This document shows, piece by piece, positions 8,637 to 19,400 of a stretch of 64,000 nt of DNA (positions are counted from its first letter, which is position 1; each line of letters opens with the position of its first letter). The notes under the pieces were generated by a model. It was not told the DNA's origin, searched no databases, and worked only from the letters and a program-made list of their open reading frames with translations. Source of the stretch: Enterococcus hermanniensis (lineage in GTDB: Bacteria > Bacillota > Bacilli > Lactobacillales > Enterococcaceae); the NCBI RefSeq assembly GCF_001885945.1, contig NZ_JXKQ01000004.1, positions 186,001-250,000 of the forward strand, written 5' to 3'. The position numbers and the translations under genes are program-made.

Positions 8637-10409
8637 ATGGCAAAACGTACGGTTTATTGTGGACGTGTGTCCGAAGAATACTTAGATCAAAAAGTAACAC
8701 TAAAAGGTTGGGTGCAAAAACGTCGTGACTTAGGTGGATTGATTTTTATCGATCTACGTGATCGTGAAGGGATCGTGCAAGTGGTCTTCAATCCTGAAGA
8801 ATCAAAAGCTGCTTGGGAAATTGCGGACCAATGCCGTAGTGAATATGTTGTAGAAATCACTGGAACGGTTATTCGTCGTGATGCTGGTTCTGTCAATAAA
8901 AAGATGGCTACTGGTGAATTTGAAATCAAAGGCGAAGATATCACGATTTTAAATAGTGCTAAAACACCACCATTCTCAATCGAAGATGAACAAAACATCA
9001 GTGATGAAGTCCGTTTGAAATATCGTTATATGGATTTACGTCGTCCTAAAATGGCGAAAAACTTGATCATGCGTCATCGCTTGACTCAATCTGTACGTCG
9101 TTTCTTAGATAACAATGACTTCTTAGATATCGAAACACCTTATTTAGCAAAATCAACACCAGAAGGTGCGCGTGACTATCTTGTTCCTTCACGTGTCCAT
9201 GCAGGTCATTTTTATGCATTGCCACAATCACCGCAAATTTTAAAACAATTATTGATGACTGCTGGATTTGATCGTTACTATCAAATCGTTCGTTGTTTCC
9301 GTGATGAAGATTTACGTGGAGATCGTCAACCAGAATTTACACAAATCGATATCGAAACAAGTTTCTTAACAGCTGAAGAAATTCAAGAATATACCGAACA
9401 AATGATTGCGCAAGTAATGAAAGATGTTCGTGGTGTTGAAGTGACGTTGCCATTCCCACGTATGACCTGGGATGATGCAATGGAACGTTATGGTTCAGAT
9501 AAACCAGATACACGTTTTGATATGGAATTGATCGATGTAACTGAAATTGCAGCAGCGACAGATTTCAAAGTTTTCCGTATGGCATCAGACAACGGTGGTG
9601 TGGTCAAAGCCTTAAATGCAAAAGGCGCAGCGGATAAATATTCTCGTAAAGAATTGGATCGCTTAGGCCAATTTGTTGGCCAATTTGGTGCCAAAGGGTT
9701 AGCTTGGATCAAAGTGGATGAAAATGGCGAATTAACAGGACCAATCGCTAAATTTATGGGCGGCGTTAGTGATGAATTGAAAAAAGCAACAAATGCTGAA
9801 GCTGGCGATGTCTTGATGTTTGCAGCGGATCAATTCTTAACAGCTGTTACAGCTTTAGGTGCGGTTCGTTCAAAAGTTGGTAAAGAACTTGGTCTGATCG
9901 ACGAAGACCGTTTCGATTACTTATGGATCGTTGACTGGCCTCAATTTGAATACGATCAAGAATTAGGTCGTTATGTCTCTGCTCACCATCCATTTACAAT
10001 GCCAATGGAAAAAGATATTCCAAACTTAAAAGAACATCCTGAAAAAGTTTATGCCCAAGCATACGATATTGTTTTAAATGGTTATGAACTTGGTGGTGGT
10101 TCAATACGTATCAATACACGTGAATTACAAGAACAAGTATTTGAAACATTAGGATTTACACGTGAAAGTGCGAATGAACAATTTGGTTTCTTATTAGAAG
10201 CATTAGACTATGGTTTCCCACCAATCGGTGGTATCGCTCTTGGATTAGACCGTTTTGCAATGTTGCTTGCGGGTGAAGATAATATCCGTGAAGTTATTGC
10301 CTTCCCTAAAAATGGTAAAGCAGCCGATCCGATGTCAGATGCACCAAGTACCGTCTCACCATTACAACTTTATGAACTAAGTATTGATGTTACGAACGTA
10401 GAAGAATAA
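8637..10409 (+). CDS. aspS: Aspartyl-tRNA synthetase
   Basis: Charges tRNA-Asp; 590 residues, the normal bacterial length including the GAD insertion domain. Visible are the N-terminal OB-fold anticodon-binding domain ([20 protein letters not shown]), motif 2 ([18 protein letters not shown]) and motif 3 ([16 protein letters not shown]). TGGAGGA precedes the ATG. It is the second gene of the T-box-controlled hisS-aspS operon and ends at the terminator at 10420. Confidence 0.98.
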   Translation: MAKRTVYCGRVSEEYLDQKVTLKGWVQKRRDLGGLIFIDLRDREGIVQVVFNPEESKAAWEIADQCRSEYVVEITGTVIRRDAGSVNKKMATGEFEIKGEDITILNSAKTPPFSIEDEQNISDEVRLKYRYMDLRRPKMAKNLIMRHRLTQSVRRFLDNNDFLDIETPYLAKSTPEGARDYLVPSRVHAGHFYALPQSPQILKQLLMTAGFDRYYQIVRCFRDEDLRGDRQPEFTQIDIETSFLTAEEIQEYTEQMIAQVMKDVRGVEVTLPFPRMTWDDAMERYGSDKPDTRFDMELIDVTEIAAATDFKVFRMASDNGGVVKALNAKGAADKYSRKELDRLGQFVGQFGAKGLAWIKVDENGELTGPIAKFMGGVSDELKKATNAEAGDVLMFAADQFLTAVTALGAVRSKVGKELGLIDEDRFDYLWIVDWPQFEYDQELGRYVSAHHPFTMPMEKDIPNLKEHPEKVYAQAYDIVLNGYELGGGSIRINTRELQEQVFETLGFTRESANEQFGFLLEALDYGFPPIGGIALGLDRFAMLLAGEDNIREVIAFPKNGKAADPMSDAPSTVSPLQLYELSIDVTNVEE

Positions 10410-10419
10410 GAAAATACTA

Positions 10420-10460
10420 AGAGAAGCGCCTTCCCCTAGGGTAGGTGCTTTCTTTTTTTC
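10420..10460 (+). terminator. Terminator of the hisS-aspS operon
   Basis: Hairpin GAAGCGCCTTCCCC / GGGTAGGTGCTTTC with a T-run, directly after aspS. Confidence 0.8.
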
Positions 10461-10510
10461 ATGAAAATACGTATAATGTGAGTGAATTTTTGAAATGAGG
10501 CGGAAATTAC

Positions 10511-11392
10511 ATGATGAAAAAGAAGATAGAGGATTGGCCACACCACGATTATGCCACTCGCTTATCTGTCGCAGTTGTATATGCATTTTTGGCGGCGATT
10601 GCCGTGAACTTTTTTTACCAACCAGGACATATTTACTCTAGTGGTGCAACCGGGTTTGCCCAAATCTTGACGACATTATCTAAAAATGCGCTAGGCTATA
10701 CGGTACCTGTTTCAATTACATTGTTTTTGATCAACGTGCCACTTTTCGTATTATCTTGGTTTAAGATCGGTCACAAATTTACGATTTTTACTTTTATTAC
10801 CGTGTTTTTAACATCATTTTTTATCCATATAATTCCAGAGACGACGTTAACAGATGATCCAATCATTTGTGCCATCTTTGGTGGAGCGATCATGGGTGTT
10901 GGGATTGGTTTTGCCTTGAAGAATGGACTTTCTTCAGGTGGTCTAGATATTTTAAGTATCACGATTCGTAAACGGACAGGTAAGTCAGTCGGTTCGATTT
11001 CTATTATTTTCAACGTTATCATCATGTTTATGGCCGGTGTGTTGTTCAGCTGGCAATATATGTTTTACTCAGCGCTGGCTATTTTTATGAGTGGTAAATT
11101 AACCGATGCTCTCTTTACGAAGCAACGTAAGATGCAAGTGATGATTGTGACCAAGTGTCCAGAGAAAGTCATCACAGGAATCCAAGAACATATGCGTCGT
11201 GGGATCACGATCATCAATGAGGCAGAAGGTGCCTATAAACATGATAAGCAAACGGTCTTATTCACCGTAGTTACTCATTTTGAATTACCATTATTAGAAT
11301 CGGTCATGAAGGAAAGCGATCCAGCAGCCTTTGTGAGTATATCTGAAAATGTTCGAATTATGGGACGCTTTTACGAAGAATCGATGGATTAA
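10511..11392 (+). CDS. YitT family membrane protein (DUF161 + DUF2179)
   Basis: A 293-residue integral membrane protein with about five N-terminal hydrophobic segments and a soluble C-terminal DUF2179 domain (~residues 215-285, VMIVTKCPEKVITGIQ through FVSISENVRIMGRF). The family marker GLSSGGLDILS lies in the loop after the fourth helix. The function of the family is not established. Two adjacent ATGs occur; GAGGCGG precedes the first. It is a single gene ended by a strong terminator. Confidence 0.9.
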   Translation: MMKKKIEDWPHHDYATRLSVAVVYAFLAAIAVNFFYQPGHIYSSGATGFAQILTTLSKNALGYTVPVSITLFLINVPLFVLSWFKIGHKFTIFTFITVFLTSFFIHIIPETTLTDDPIICAIFGGAIMGVGIGFALKNGLSSGGLDILSITIRKRTGKSVGSISIIFNVIIMFMAGVLFSWQYMFYSALAIFMSGKLTDALFTKQRKMQVMIVTKCPEKVITGIQEHMRRGITIINEAEGAYKHDKQTVLFTVVTHFELPLLESVMKESDPAAFVSISENVRIMGRFYEESMD

Positions 11393-11423
11393 AAGTTGGG
11401 ACAGTCTGTCCCAACTTTTTTAT
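11391..11423 (+). terminator. Terminator after the YitT gene
   Basis: AAAAGTTGGGACAG / CTGTCCCAACTTTT with a T-run, overlapping the stop codon. Confidence 0.88.
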
Positions 11424-11561
11424 TGAAATTTTTACTCATTTTATTTTGGCAAATTAAAATCGAAATCTTTAGGAAAAACTTTTTTTAATGAGAAAATGTT
11501 GCAGTTTCTCAAATTTATCCGTATAGTTAATTTGGTATTCTATAGTAAAGTTGGAGTGAAG

Positions 11562-13454
11562 TTGGAAAAGAAAAACATGAAAAAAAGACTAAAACACAGT
11601 CGCTATATCAATGGCTTTGACGGAATTCGTTCCTTAGCGGTGATTGGCGTCATTTTATATCATTTAATGCCGACTCGGATGCGAGGGGGATACTTAGGTG
11701 TTCCAGTCTTTTTCGTAGTCTCGGGTTACTTGATCACTGATTTGTTGTTTCAAGAATTAAAACAGACCGGTAGGATCGATATCAAACAATTTTATTATCG
11801 GCGGATGAAAAGGTTATATCCAGCGTTGGTTGCGATGCTGATTGGTTCTTCGGCCTACATCACATTGTTCCAGCGAAATTTGTTGAATGATTTAAAAGGC
11901 AATGTCATCAGTAGTTTATTGTATGTCAATAACTGGTGGCAGATCAATCATGGGATGTCGTATTTTGATCGTTTTTCAAGCGAGTCGCCATTTACTCATA
12001 TTTGGTCATTGGCAGTAGAATCACAAAATTATTTAATTTGGCCGATCGTCTTTGTTTTATTGATTAAATTAGTTAAAAATAGAGGCAAGATTTTTCTGGG
12101 AGTTATTGGCGCAGCCCTTGTTTCGATGATTTTGATGGCGGTTCTTTATACGCCAGGTCAAGATCCGACACGGGTTTATTATGGAACAGATACGCGGTTG
12201 TTTTCAATTTTACTAGGTAGTGCGTTAGCCTTTGTTTGGCCAAGTACACGCTTGAAAGAAGAAATACCCGCACAGGCGAAACGAATCTTAAATGGCATCG
12301 GATTTGTTTCACTATTATTATTGATCCTATCTTTATTTTTCTTGAGAGATGATTTAACGTTTGTTTATTATGGCGGAATGTTCTTGGTCAGTCTGCTAAG
12401 TGTTGTTCTGGTAGCTATTACGGCTCATCCTGGTGCTAGCTGGAATCGTTGGTTGACAAATCCAGTCTTTGATTGGATCGGTAAACGTAGTTATGGGATC
12501 TATTTGTATCAATTTCCAGTCATGATTTTTTATGAGGCAAAGATCAATGTAGCCAATCATACGCTGCTTCATACAATCATGGAGATTATTTTGATTTTAT
12601 TTGTCACAGAGCTTTCTTATCGCTTTGTGGAAGCACCATTACGCCGTTTTGATTATGGAAAAACATTTTCGAGCTTGAAAGAATCATTTTGGGCGCCAAT
12701 TAGAAGTCGCCGTAAAATTGGTTTTATTTTGACCGGAATCGTAACGTTGATTGCCGTAGTCGGTATCATTATTGCACCCAGCGGTCAAGTGGATGCCAAT
12801 CAACAAGCATTGCAAAAACAAATCGAGCAAAACAAAAAAGCAGCTGAGAAAACAGAAACAAGTACGACTGAATCAGCGACAGACTCTAGTGCAAGTGAAC
12901 AATCAACTGCTAGTTCAGATAAGCCCGTTACTTTAGCTGAGAAATACAATCTTAGTCAACGTGAAGTAACGAAAGCCAAAAAATTAAAAGTTACGGCAGT
13001 GGGAGATTCGGTATTATTGGCAGGTTCACAAGGATTGACTGAGATCTTTCCTAAGATGGTAATTGATGGTGAAGTGGGAAGACAATTGAAAGATAGTCCA
13101 GCAGTTTTCCAAAGTCTGAAGGACAAAAAAGAATTAAATGATACGATTTTGTTGAACCTTGGAACAAATGGTCCGATTACTGAAGACGAGTTTGCCCAAA
13201 TCATGAGTATCGTTGGTGAGAAACGCAAAGTTTTTGTCATCAATACCCATGTACCAACACGACGTTGGCAAAATGATGTGAATGCGACCTTAGAAGCAGT
13301 AACAAAAGATTACAAAAATGTCCATCTGATCGATTGGTATAATTACAGTACGGCGCATACCGATTGGTTCTATGATGATCAAGTTCATCCAAATGAAGTT
13401 GGATCGGTGTATTATTGCCATTTGATTGCGACTGAGATGTTAAAAGGTGAATAA
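11562..13454 (+). CDS. oatA: OatA-type peptidoglycan O-acetyltransferase (acyltransferase-3 + SGNH)
   Basis: A membrane acyltransferase-3 domain of about ten helices moves acetyl groups out, and an extracellular SGNH-like domain places them on peptidoglycan, giving lysozyme resistance. Motifs: GFDGIRSLAVIGVILYH at the N-terminus, FFVVSGYLIT, HIWSLAVESQ, a Ser/Thr/Glu/Ala-rich linker, then GDS (~482), LGTNGP and DxxH (DDQVHP, ~605-608). The usual EEQ after HxWSLA is ESQ here. Start is uncertain. TTG 11562 follows GGAG by 5 bases, ATG 11577 gives the tidiest N-terminus, and ATG 11496 is possible. Single gene with terminator. The exact acceptor is inferred. Confidence 0.85.
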   Translation: MEKKNMKKRLKHSRYINGFDGIRSLAVIGVILYHLMPTRMRGGYLGVPVFFVVSGYLITDLLFQELKQTGRIDIKQFYYRRMKRLYPALVAMLIGSSAYITLFQRNLLNDLKGNVISSLLYVNNWWQINHGMSYFDRFSSESPFTHIWSLAVESQNYLIWPIVFVLLIKLVKNRGKIFLGVIGAALVSMILMAVLYTPGQDPTRVYYGTDTRLFSILLGSALAFVWPSTRLKEEIPAQAKRILNGIGFVSLLLLILSLFFLRDDLTFVYYGGMFLVSLLSVVLVAITAHPGASWNRWLTNPVFDWIGKRSYGIYLYQFPVMIFYEAKINVANHTLLHTIMEIILILFVTELSYRFVEAPLRRFDYGKTFSSLKESFWAPIRSRRKIGFILTGIVTLIAVVGIIIAPSGQVDANQQALQKQIEQNKKAAEKTETSTTESATDSSASEQSTASSDKPVTLAEKYNLSQREVTKAKKLKVTAVGDSVLLAGSQGLTEIFPKMVIDGEVGRQLKDSPAVFQSLKDKKELNDTILLNLGTNGPITEDEFAQIMSIVGEKRKVFVINTHVPTRRWQNDVNATLEAVTKDYKNVHLIDWYNYSTAHTDWFYDDQVHPNEVGSVYYCHLIATEMLKGE

Positions 13455-13455
13455 T

Positions 13456-13494
13456 AAAAAACGTTTTGTGAGCAATCACAAAACGTTTTTTTGC
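13456..13494. terminator. Bidirectional terminator between oatA and the GIY-YIG gene
   Basis: A 16-bp stem AAAAAACGTTTTGTGA / TCACAAAACGTTTTTT with A- and T-runs on both sides. It overlaps the 3' end of the convergent gene. Confidence 0.9.
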
Positions 13495-13751
13495 TTATTT
13501 TCTTGGAGATAGTGTTCTTTTTTTTTGCGCGATAATTTTTTGAATGCTGCTTCGGCTTTTGTCGCTTCACTTCGCGTTTTAAAGCGTTCGGCATGGATCA
13601 TTTGTAGCGGTCTACGGCTCGCAGGATGGGTATATTTTGCACCAACCCCAGAATTGTGTTCTACTAGCCGCCGACTTGGTTCAGTCGTGTAGCCGCCATA
13701 AAAGGTTTGATCTTTGCATAAGAGGACGTAAAAATAATGATCATTCGCCAT
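13476..13751 (-). CDS. GIY-YIG domain protein (UPF0213/YhbQ-like)
   Basis: A 91-residue single-domain GIY-YIG nuclease-fold protein. The signature appears as YFYVLLCKDQTFYGGYTTEPSRR, with R and E residues following (RLVEHNSG, GAKYTHPASR). The biological role of these stand-alone proteins is unknown. ATG 13751 is chosen because GAGGG precedes it and a MANDHYFYV start fits the family. It overlaps the stop of the upstream methyltransferase gene by 11 bases, so the two are probably translationally coupled. They are neighbours in many Firmicutes. Confidence 0.88.
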   Translation of the reverse strand: MANDHYFYVLLCKDQTFYGGYTTEPSRRLVEHNSGVGAKYTHPASRRPLQMIHAERFKTRSEATKAEAAFKKLSRKKKEHYLQENKQKNVL

Positions 13752-14475
13752 AAAGCATCCCTCGTAAGTCCTCAGAGTAGTTTCCAGTTTGATCATATGT
13801 ATATAATGGTGGAAGGAAACGCAAACCTTCATTTTTTCCGTCTTTGATTCCTTCAATCAACAAGGTATTTGCTTCTTTACCTGGTTTGGGATAGACGAAT
13901 TGGATTCTTTTAGGTGCAATTCGATTGGCTCGTAACACATCGATAATTTCTAAAAAACGATCTGGTCGATGGACCATGGTAAAACGACCGTTCATCTTTA
14001 ATAAGCGAGCAGAGACGTTAACGACGTCGGCTAATGTCGCATGAATCTCGTGCCGTGCAATCGCCAAATGAGGATTTGGATTTTTGATACTAGTAGGGAG
14101 TTCTTTAAAATACGGTGGATTACAAACGACGAGGTCAGCAGAGTCGCCTCTAAATACATCAAAAGTATTTTTTAAATCTAATTCATGCATCGTCATCTGG
14201 TTTTCTAAATGGTTGAGTTCGATACTTCTTTGGCCCATCTCCGCAAGACGCGGTTGCAATTCGATTTGGTCGATTTGTGCATTGGTTTTTCGGCTGAGAA
14301 AGAGACCGACTGCTCCATTGCCGGCGCAAAGATCGATAATTTTTCCACGTTTTGGGACTCTAGCGAAATTAGCTAAAAGTACCGCATCGATAGAAAAAGA
14401 AAAGACTTCTGCACTTTGAATGATTTGGATATCTTCAGCGTAAAGCTGGTCGATTCGTTCACCTTTTTTTAACAA
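13741..14475 (-). CDS. TrmN6-like tRNA1(Val) adenine-N6 methyltransferase
   Basis: A class I SAM-dependent methyltransferase of the YabB/TrmN6 type, which methylates A37 of tRNA-Val in E. coli. The SAM motif is IDLCAGNGAVGLFLSRK and the catalytic NPPY motif is VVCNPPYFKELP, typical of N6-adenine methylation. Start is chosen at TTG 14475. AAGGGGG lies 9 bases upstream, while the ATG at 14502 falls almost on the expected transcription start of a TATAAT element read on this strand (14511-14516). From TTG the protein has 244 residues. First gene of a two-gene unit with the GIY-YIG gene. Confidence 0.87.
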   Translation of the reverse strand: MLKKGERIDQLYAEDIQIIQSAEVFSFSIDAVLLANFARVPKRGKIIDLCAGNGAVGLFLSRKTNAQIDQIELQPRLAEMGQRSIELNHLENQMTMHELDLKNTFDVFRGDSADLVVCNPPYFKELPTSIKNPNPHLAIARHEIHATLADVVNVSARLLKMNGRFTMVHRPDRFLEIIDVLRANRIAPKRIQFVYPKPGKEANTLLIEGIKDGKNEGLRFLPPLYTYDQTGNYSEDLRGMLYGE

Positions 14476-14550
14476 TTTCTTTTGCCCCCTTAAAAAAATC
14501 ATACCGATGTATTATACTACGTTTAGTTAGGTAACTGAAAGGAAGAAAAA

Positions 14551-15180
14551 ATGTTTTTTAAATTTATCCGCGTAATTGCCCGCAGTCTTTTAGCTGTCAT
14601 TAACGGCAATGCCAAATATCAAAATAAAGAGAAATTGCCTGAAGGAAATTATATTTTAGTTGCACCGCATCGTACCTGGTGGGATCCAGTTTATATGGCG
14701 CTAGGTGCTTCGCCAAAACAATTTTGTTTCATGGCAAAAGAAGAGTTATTCAAAAACCCTGTATTGCGCTACATTTTAGTCCATCTGAACGCTTTTCCAG
14801 TAGATCGTGAAAAGCCAGGACCGAGTGTAGTAAAACGCCCGGTCAAAATGCTGAAAGATTCTGATAAAAGTTTGATCATGTTTCCTAGTGGAACGCGTCA
14901 TTCCACTGAGCTAAAAGGTGGGATGTCATTGATTGCTCGTTTATCAAAGAAACCGATTGTCCCTTGTGTTTATCAAGGTCCAACAAAGTTTTCACAATTA
15001 TTCAAACGAACACCAGTGATCATCCGTTTTGGTGATCCAATTGATATTTCTGATATCAAAAAAATGGATAAAGCAGGATTGGCAGAAGTGGAATCACGTG
15101 TGCAAAATGCTTTTGACCAATTGGATAATGAGATTGATCCGAACTATAAATATATTACTAAAGAAAAAGACGCTAATTAA
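14551..15180 (+). CDS. plsC: PlsC-like 1-acyl-glycerol-3-phosphate acyltransferase
   Basis: Transfers an acyl chain to lysophosphatidate at the inner membrane face in phospholipid synthesis. The Hx4D catalytic motif is APHRTWWDP (~residues 42-50), block II is FPVDREKPG and block III is MFPSGTRHS, where the family usually has EGTR. At 209 residues the length is normal. A hydrophobic stretch at the N-terminus is weak. GAAAGGAAG precedes the ATG. It is divergent from the methyltransferase gene and ended by its own terminator. Other acyl-acceptor specificities are possible. Confidence 0.85.
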   Translation: MFFKFIRVIARSLLAVINGNAKYQNKEKLPEGNYILVAPHRTWWDPVYMALGASPKQFCFMAKEELFKNPVLRYILVHLNAFPVDREKPGPSVVKRPVKMLKDSDKSLIMFPSGTRHSTELKGGMSLIARLSKKPIVPCVYQGPTKFSQLFKRTPVIIRFGDPIDISDIKKMDKAGLAEVESRVQNAFDQLDNEIDPNYKYITKEKDAN

Positions 15181-15198
15181 TTTAGTGTCTTTTTTCTT
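15165..15198 (+). terminator. Terminator after plsC
   Basis: AAAGACGCTAA / TTTAGTGTCTTT and a T-run. The left arm overlaps the 3' end of the gene. Confidence 0.8.
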
Positions 15199-15324
15199 TG
15201 GCTAAAAAGGTACAAATTTTTTTATCGAGAGCGCCTGTCTAAGAACATCTGCTTGTTGAGCAGAAATATACAGTAAATCGTGTTATAATTTCAGGAAGGA
15301 CTAAAATGAGAAAAGGGTGGATCA

Positions 15325-16458
15325 ATGAAAGTTTTACATACGGCTGACTGGCATATCGGAAAGAAATTACATGGCTATGAATTGCTATCAGACCAAGCGT
15401 ATATTCTTGATCAAATACTAAACATCGCAAAAGAAGAGTCTGTAGATGCAATCATCATCGCAGGAGACCTGTATGATCGCTCGGTTCCGTCTGAGGACAG
15501 TGTTCGGTTATTGAATCAAACGATTGCTCACTGGAACCTGACAGAACATATTCCGCTGTTGGCTATTTCAGGCAATCATGATAGCGCAACACGTTTAGCG
15601 ACGGGAGCTCCATGGTTCGATCAATCGGATTTTCACTTGCATACGCGATTAGAAGAAGCATTTGAACCAATCGAAATGGGAAATACACAGTTTTACTTAT
15701 TGCCTTATTTTGAGCCCGTCGATGCGCGAATCTATTTTGAGGATCCTGAGCTACGGACGATTCAAGCGGCGATGCCTAAAGTAATTGAAAAACTCGAAGC
15801 TAGTTTTGATAAAAATAAAAAACAAGTATTGGTCAGTCATTTCTTTGTAGCAGGTAGCAGCAAAACGGATTCAGAGACCAAAATAGAAGTCGGTGGTTTA
15901 GACGGGATCAATGGCCAACTATTGGCTAATTTTGATTATGTTGCTTTAGGCCATTTGCATGGAAAAGATGCATTGAAAATGGATAATGCTCGTTACAGCG
16001 GCTCGCCTTTAAAATATTCTTTATCTGAAAAAAATCAGGCTAAAGGTGTTTGGGTCATTGATACAGAGACGACCGAATTTTATTTTCGAACAGTTGCCCC
16101 GCTATATGAAATCGAAGAGATTCAAGCGACATTTGAAAAATTATTAGATCCCGATTTTTATTTAACCATCGATCGTGAAAATTATCTTTCGATTTTGCTA
16201 GAAGATCAAGTGGTGATTCCAAATTTGATGAATCAATTACGACAAGTCTATCCGCGGATCATTCAAGTCGAACGAATCAACGGGTACGAAGCCGAAACTA
16301 TCAGTCGTTTAAGCCAAAAACAACTCAAAGAAAAATCTCCCATAGCATTGACTGAAGAGTTTTTTACTGAGGTTGCTCAAAGCGAATTGACGAATCAACA
16401 AAAGATATGGATTGAAGAAGGCTTACATTCACTTCTTAAGCAAGGAGGGTCAGATTAA
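15325..16458 (+). CDS. sbcD: Exonuclease SbcCD, nuclease subunit D
   Basis: The Mre11-type metallophosphoesterase subunit of SbcCD, which cleaves hairpins and processes DNA double-strand ends. The five phosphoesterase blocks are present: HTADWHIGKKLHG, AGDLYDRSVPS, SGNHDSATRL, VSHFFVAG and ALGHLHGKD. At 377 residues the length is normal. It overlaps sbcC by one base, so the two subunits are translated from one message. Confidence 0.97.
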   Translation: MKVLHTADWHIGKKLHGYELLSDQAYILDQILNIAKEESVDAIIIAGDLYDRSVPSEDSVRLLNQTIAHWNLTEHIPLLAISGNHDSATRLATGAPWFDQSDFHLHTRLEEAFEPIEMGNTQFYLLPYFEPVDARIYFEDPELRTIQAAMPKVIEKLEASFDKNKKQVLVSHFFVAGSSKTDSETKIEVGGLDGINGQLLANFDYVALGHLHGKDALKMDNARYSGSPLKYSLSEKNQAKGVWVIDTETTEFYFRTVAPLYEIEEIQATFEKLLDPDFYLTIDRENYLSILLEDQVVIPNLMNQLRQVYPRIIQVERINGYEAETISRLSQKQLKEKSPIALTEEFFTEVAQSELTNQQKIWIEEGLHSLLKQGGSD

Positions 16459-19400
16459 TGCTTCCAAAGAAAATCATTATGGAAAATTTCGGTCCCTTTT
16501 TACATGAAGAAGTCGATTTTGAAAAAATGTCTGAAACTCCATTATTTTTAATTAGCGGAAAAACCGGTGCCGGAAAAACTACGATTTTTGATGCAATCAC
16601 TTTTTCCTTATATGGTGATGCTTCTGGTGGTGTTCGTTCTTCAAATGAAATTCGCTCTTCCTTCGCGGAACCGACAGAAGAAACCCGTGTTCAATTTATT
16701 TTTGAGCATCAAGGCAGACAATATTCGATCGAACGTTGGCCAAAACAGACCTTGGCTAAAAAGAATGGCAAAGGCGAAACGACTAAAAATCAAAAAGTCC
16801 AATTAAGTGTCTTTAATGATTTAGGCCAAGAAGCAGAAGCTTATACGAAAGTTGATGCGGTCAACGAAGTGATCTATCAAATCCTACATCTCCAAAAAGA
16901 GCAATTCCGTCAAATCGTGATGTTGCCGCAAGGTGAGTTTCGAACTTTTTTAAATGCGAACAGTACGGAGAAAGAAGCTGTTTTACGTAATCTTTTTGGT
17001 ACAAGTGCCTATCGCAGTTTTACGGAGAATTTAAAGTTTAAAAAAATAGCGATGGAGAAATCTGTCGGTGAGCTGACTACACGAATGGATCAATTGTTCC
17101 AACAAGTTCTCTGTGAACAAGGGGATACTTATCAAGAATCATTGAATCTTGCCAATTATTATTTATCAACAGAAGCCCAAGAATTGTTGCAAAGTCAAAC
17201 GGAACTTGAGACGCAACAGAAAAATTACAAAATGTTGCAACAACAAGTTCACGAAGCGCAAGAATTAACAGGCTGGCTACAGCAAAAAGATGAGACGATC
17301 CAAGAATTGGCTCAACTTGAAATGGAACAGCCAATCCAAGAACAACGTAAACAGCAGTTAAAACAAGCTCAGACACTGGAGCAAATCCGTCCCATCTATG
17401 AACGTAGGCAAGAATTGGAGCGCCTTCTTAAACAGCGACAAACCGAAATTACTGATAATAAAATTCAACTTAAAACGCTAGATCAACAACTCGTTGAAGC
17501 ACAACAGCAAACACTTGCTTTTGAAAAAGAAGCGGGATTATGGCAAGTAAAAAGACAGAACTTGCAAAAAATGGAAGCTGCTTTGCCTTTAGTCAAACAA
17601 CAAGCGGAACTAAAACAACAAGCAAATGATTTAGAGGCAAAACAAACGGTTCAACAAGCCCAGTTATTAGAATTAAATCAGCAATTAGCTTCTTTTGAAC
17701 AAGAACAAAAAATACTTCAAGCAAAGCAAAACGATGAAAAAAACTGGCAAAACCGCCGCTATCAAGAATTACACTTTCAACAGCAACTAAATCAGTTAAA
17801 AGATGCAGCTAAAAAAATCACAGCTCAGCAAGAAGCGGAAGAAGAACAGCAGATCGACTTAGCACAACTGATCGAAAAGAAAAGTCAGCTTAGCAATCAA
17901 TTGATGACGATCACCGGTGATTATAAGAAATTAAAAAGTCAGTGGGCTGCGGCTGAAATCGCACGCTTGAGTTTAGAATTATTACCGGGAGAACCTTGCC
18001 CCGTTTGTGGGTCTAAAGAACATCCTGACCCCGCTTCTCATGAGGGAATGATCACAGACAATCTAGCTGAATTGCAAAGTGAGTTGGAGCAACTAGAAGC
18101 ACGGATCAAGCAGTTAGAACTCTTGCGTGGGCAGCAGATGACTCGTTATGAAGTTGCGAAGCAAACCTTCGAAAAAGCACAAGCAGACCGGGTGACTGCC
18201 CAAAAGGACTTAAACAAAAAAGTTACTGATTGTCATAAGCAATTGATTGATTATTATCAAACCACTTTACCGTTAGAATTAGATCAGTTAGTAACAAGTT
18301 TAGCTGAAAAGCAAATAGAAACGGATCAAAAGTTAAAAGAAATTACGATAGCTAATCAACAAATGGCATTATTGGCTGAAAAAATGACCAGCCGTTCAGA
18401 AGCAAAACGAGTCCTTGAAACGATACTTGATGAGGTGAAAAGCGAACAACAATTATTGCGTGGTCGAATTTCAAGCATCGAAGAGCAGACTACAGACTGG
18501 CAGTTGACAGAACTAGAGCAACAAATAAAAGAATTTATACAAGCTATCAAAGAGCATGAAGAATCAGTGGAAAGTCAGCAAGCTTTAATAAAATCATTGG
18601 AGCAACATCAGATTCGTCTGCAAGAGCAGCAGCAAGCTTTGACTCGGCAAGTTCAAGAGACCACTCAAAATATGTCAAAACAGCGATGTTTGCTAAAAGA
18701 GAAATTGACGGAAGCATCAATTACTGAAGAACAGTTGATGTTAGAAAAAATAGACCTTGAAACATTGGAATCAGCGATTGCAAATTTTGATAACCACCAA
18801 GGAATTTTAAAAGATCGACTCCAACGTTTAATTGAACAAATCGCTGATCGGGCAAAACCAGAACTCGAAGTGTTGCAAGCAGCGTTAGTAGAGCGTGAAA
18901 CGCAAGTGTCACAATTACAACAGCAATACTATGCACGAGAAAGTCAACTGCAACAACAACGTGTGATCATCAAAACGATTACAGAATTGCATAACCAAAG
19001 CAAAAAGCAGTTGGATGAACTTGGTCAGATGGTTCAACTATATCAAACGATGAATGGGGATAATCCTCAAAAAATCAGTTTGGAACGTTATGTTTTACAA
19101 TGGTATCTAGCCGAAGTCTTGCAAAGTGCTAATCAGCAATTAAATCAGCTGACGAAAGGTCGATATCACTTTGAATTGAAGCAAGAAACTGGACGTTCCA
19201 AAGGAAATACTGGGTTGGAAATCAATGTCTATGATGATAACGCTGGTGCCACAAGAAGTTCTCATACTTTATCAGGTGGTGAAAGTTTCATCGCTGCTTT
19301 ATCATTAGCATTAGGTTTAGCAGAAGTGATCCAAAGCCAAGCAGGTGGTGTTGATATTGAAGCTTTATTTATTGATGAAGGATTTGGATCTTTAGATGAG

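Noticed and set aside
8687-9712. Long minus-strand open frames within aspS and other core genes
   Set aside because: They lie antisense inside well-recognised genes, have no ribosome binding sites and no protein-like composition.
14476-14502. ATG 14502 as start of the TrmN6-like gene
   Set aside because: It would almost coincide with the transcription start inferred from TATAAT at 14511-14516, and AAGGGGG lies within its reading frame just before the better TTG start at 14475.
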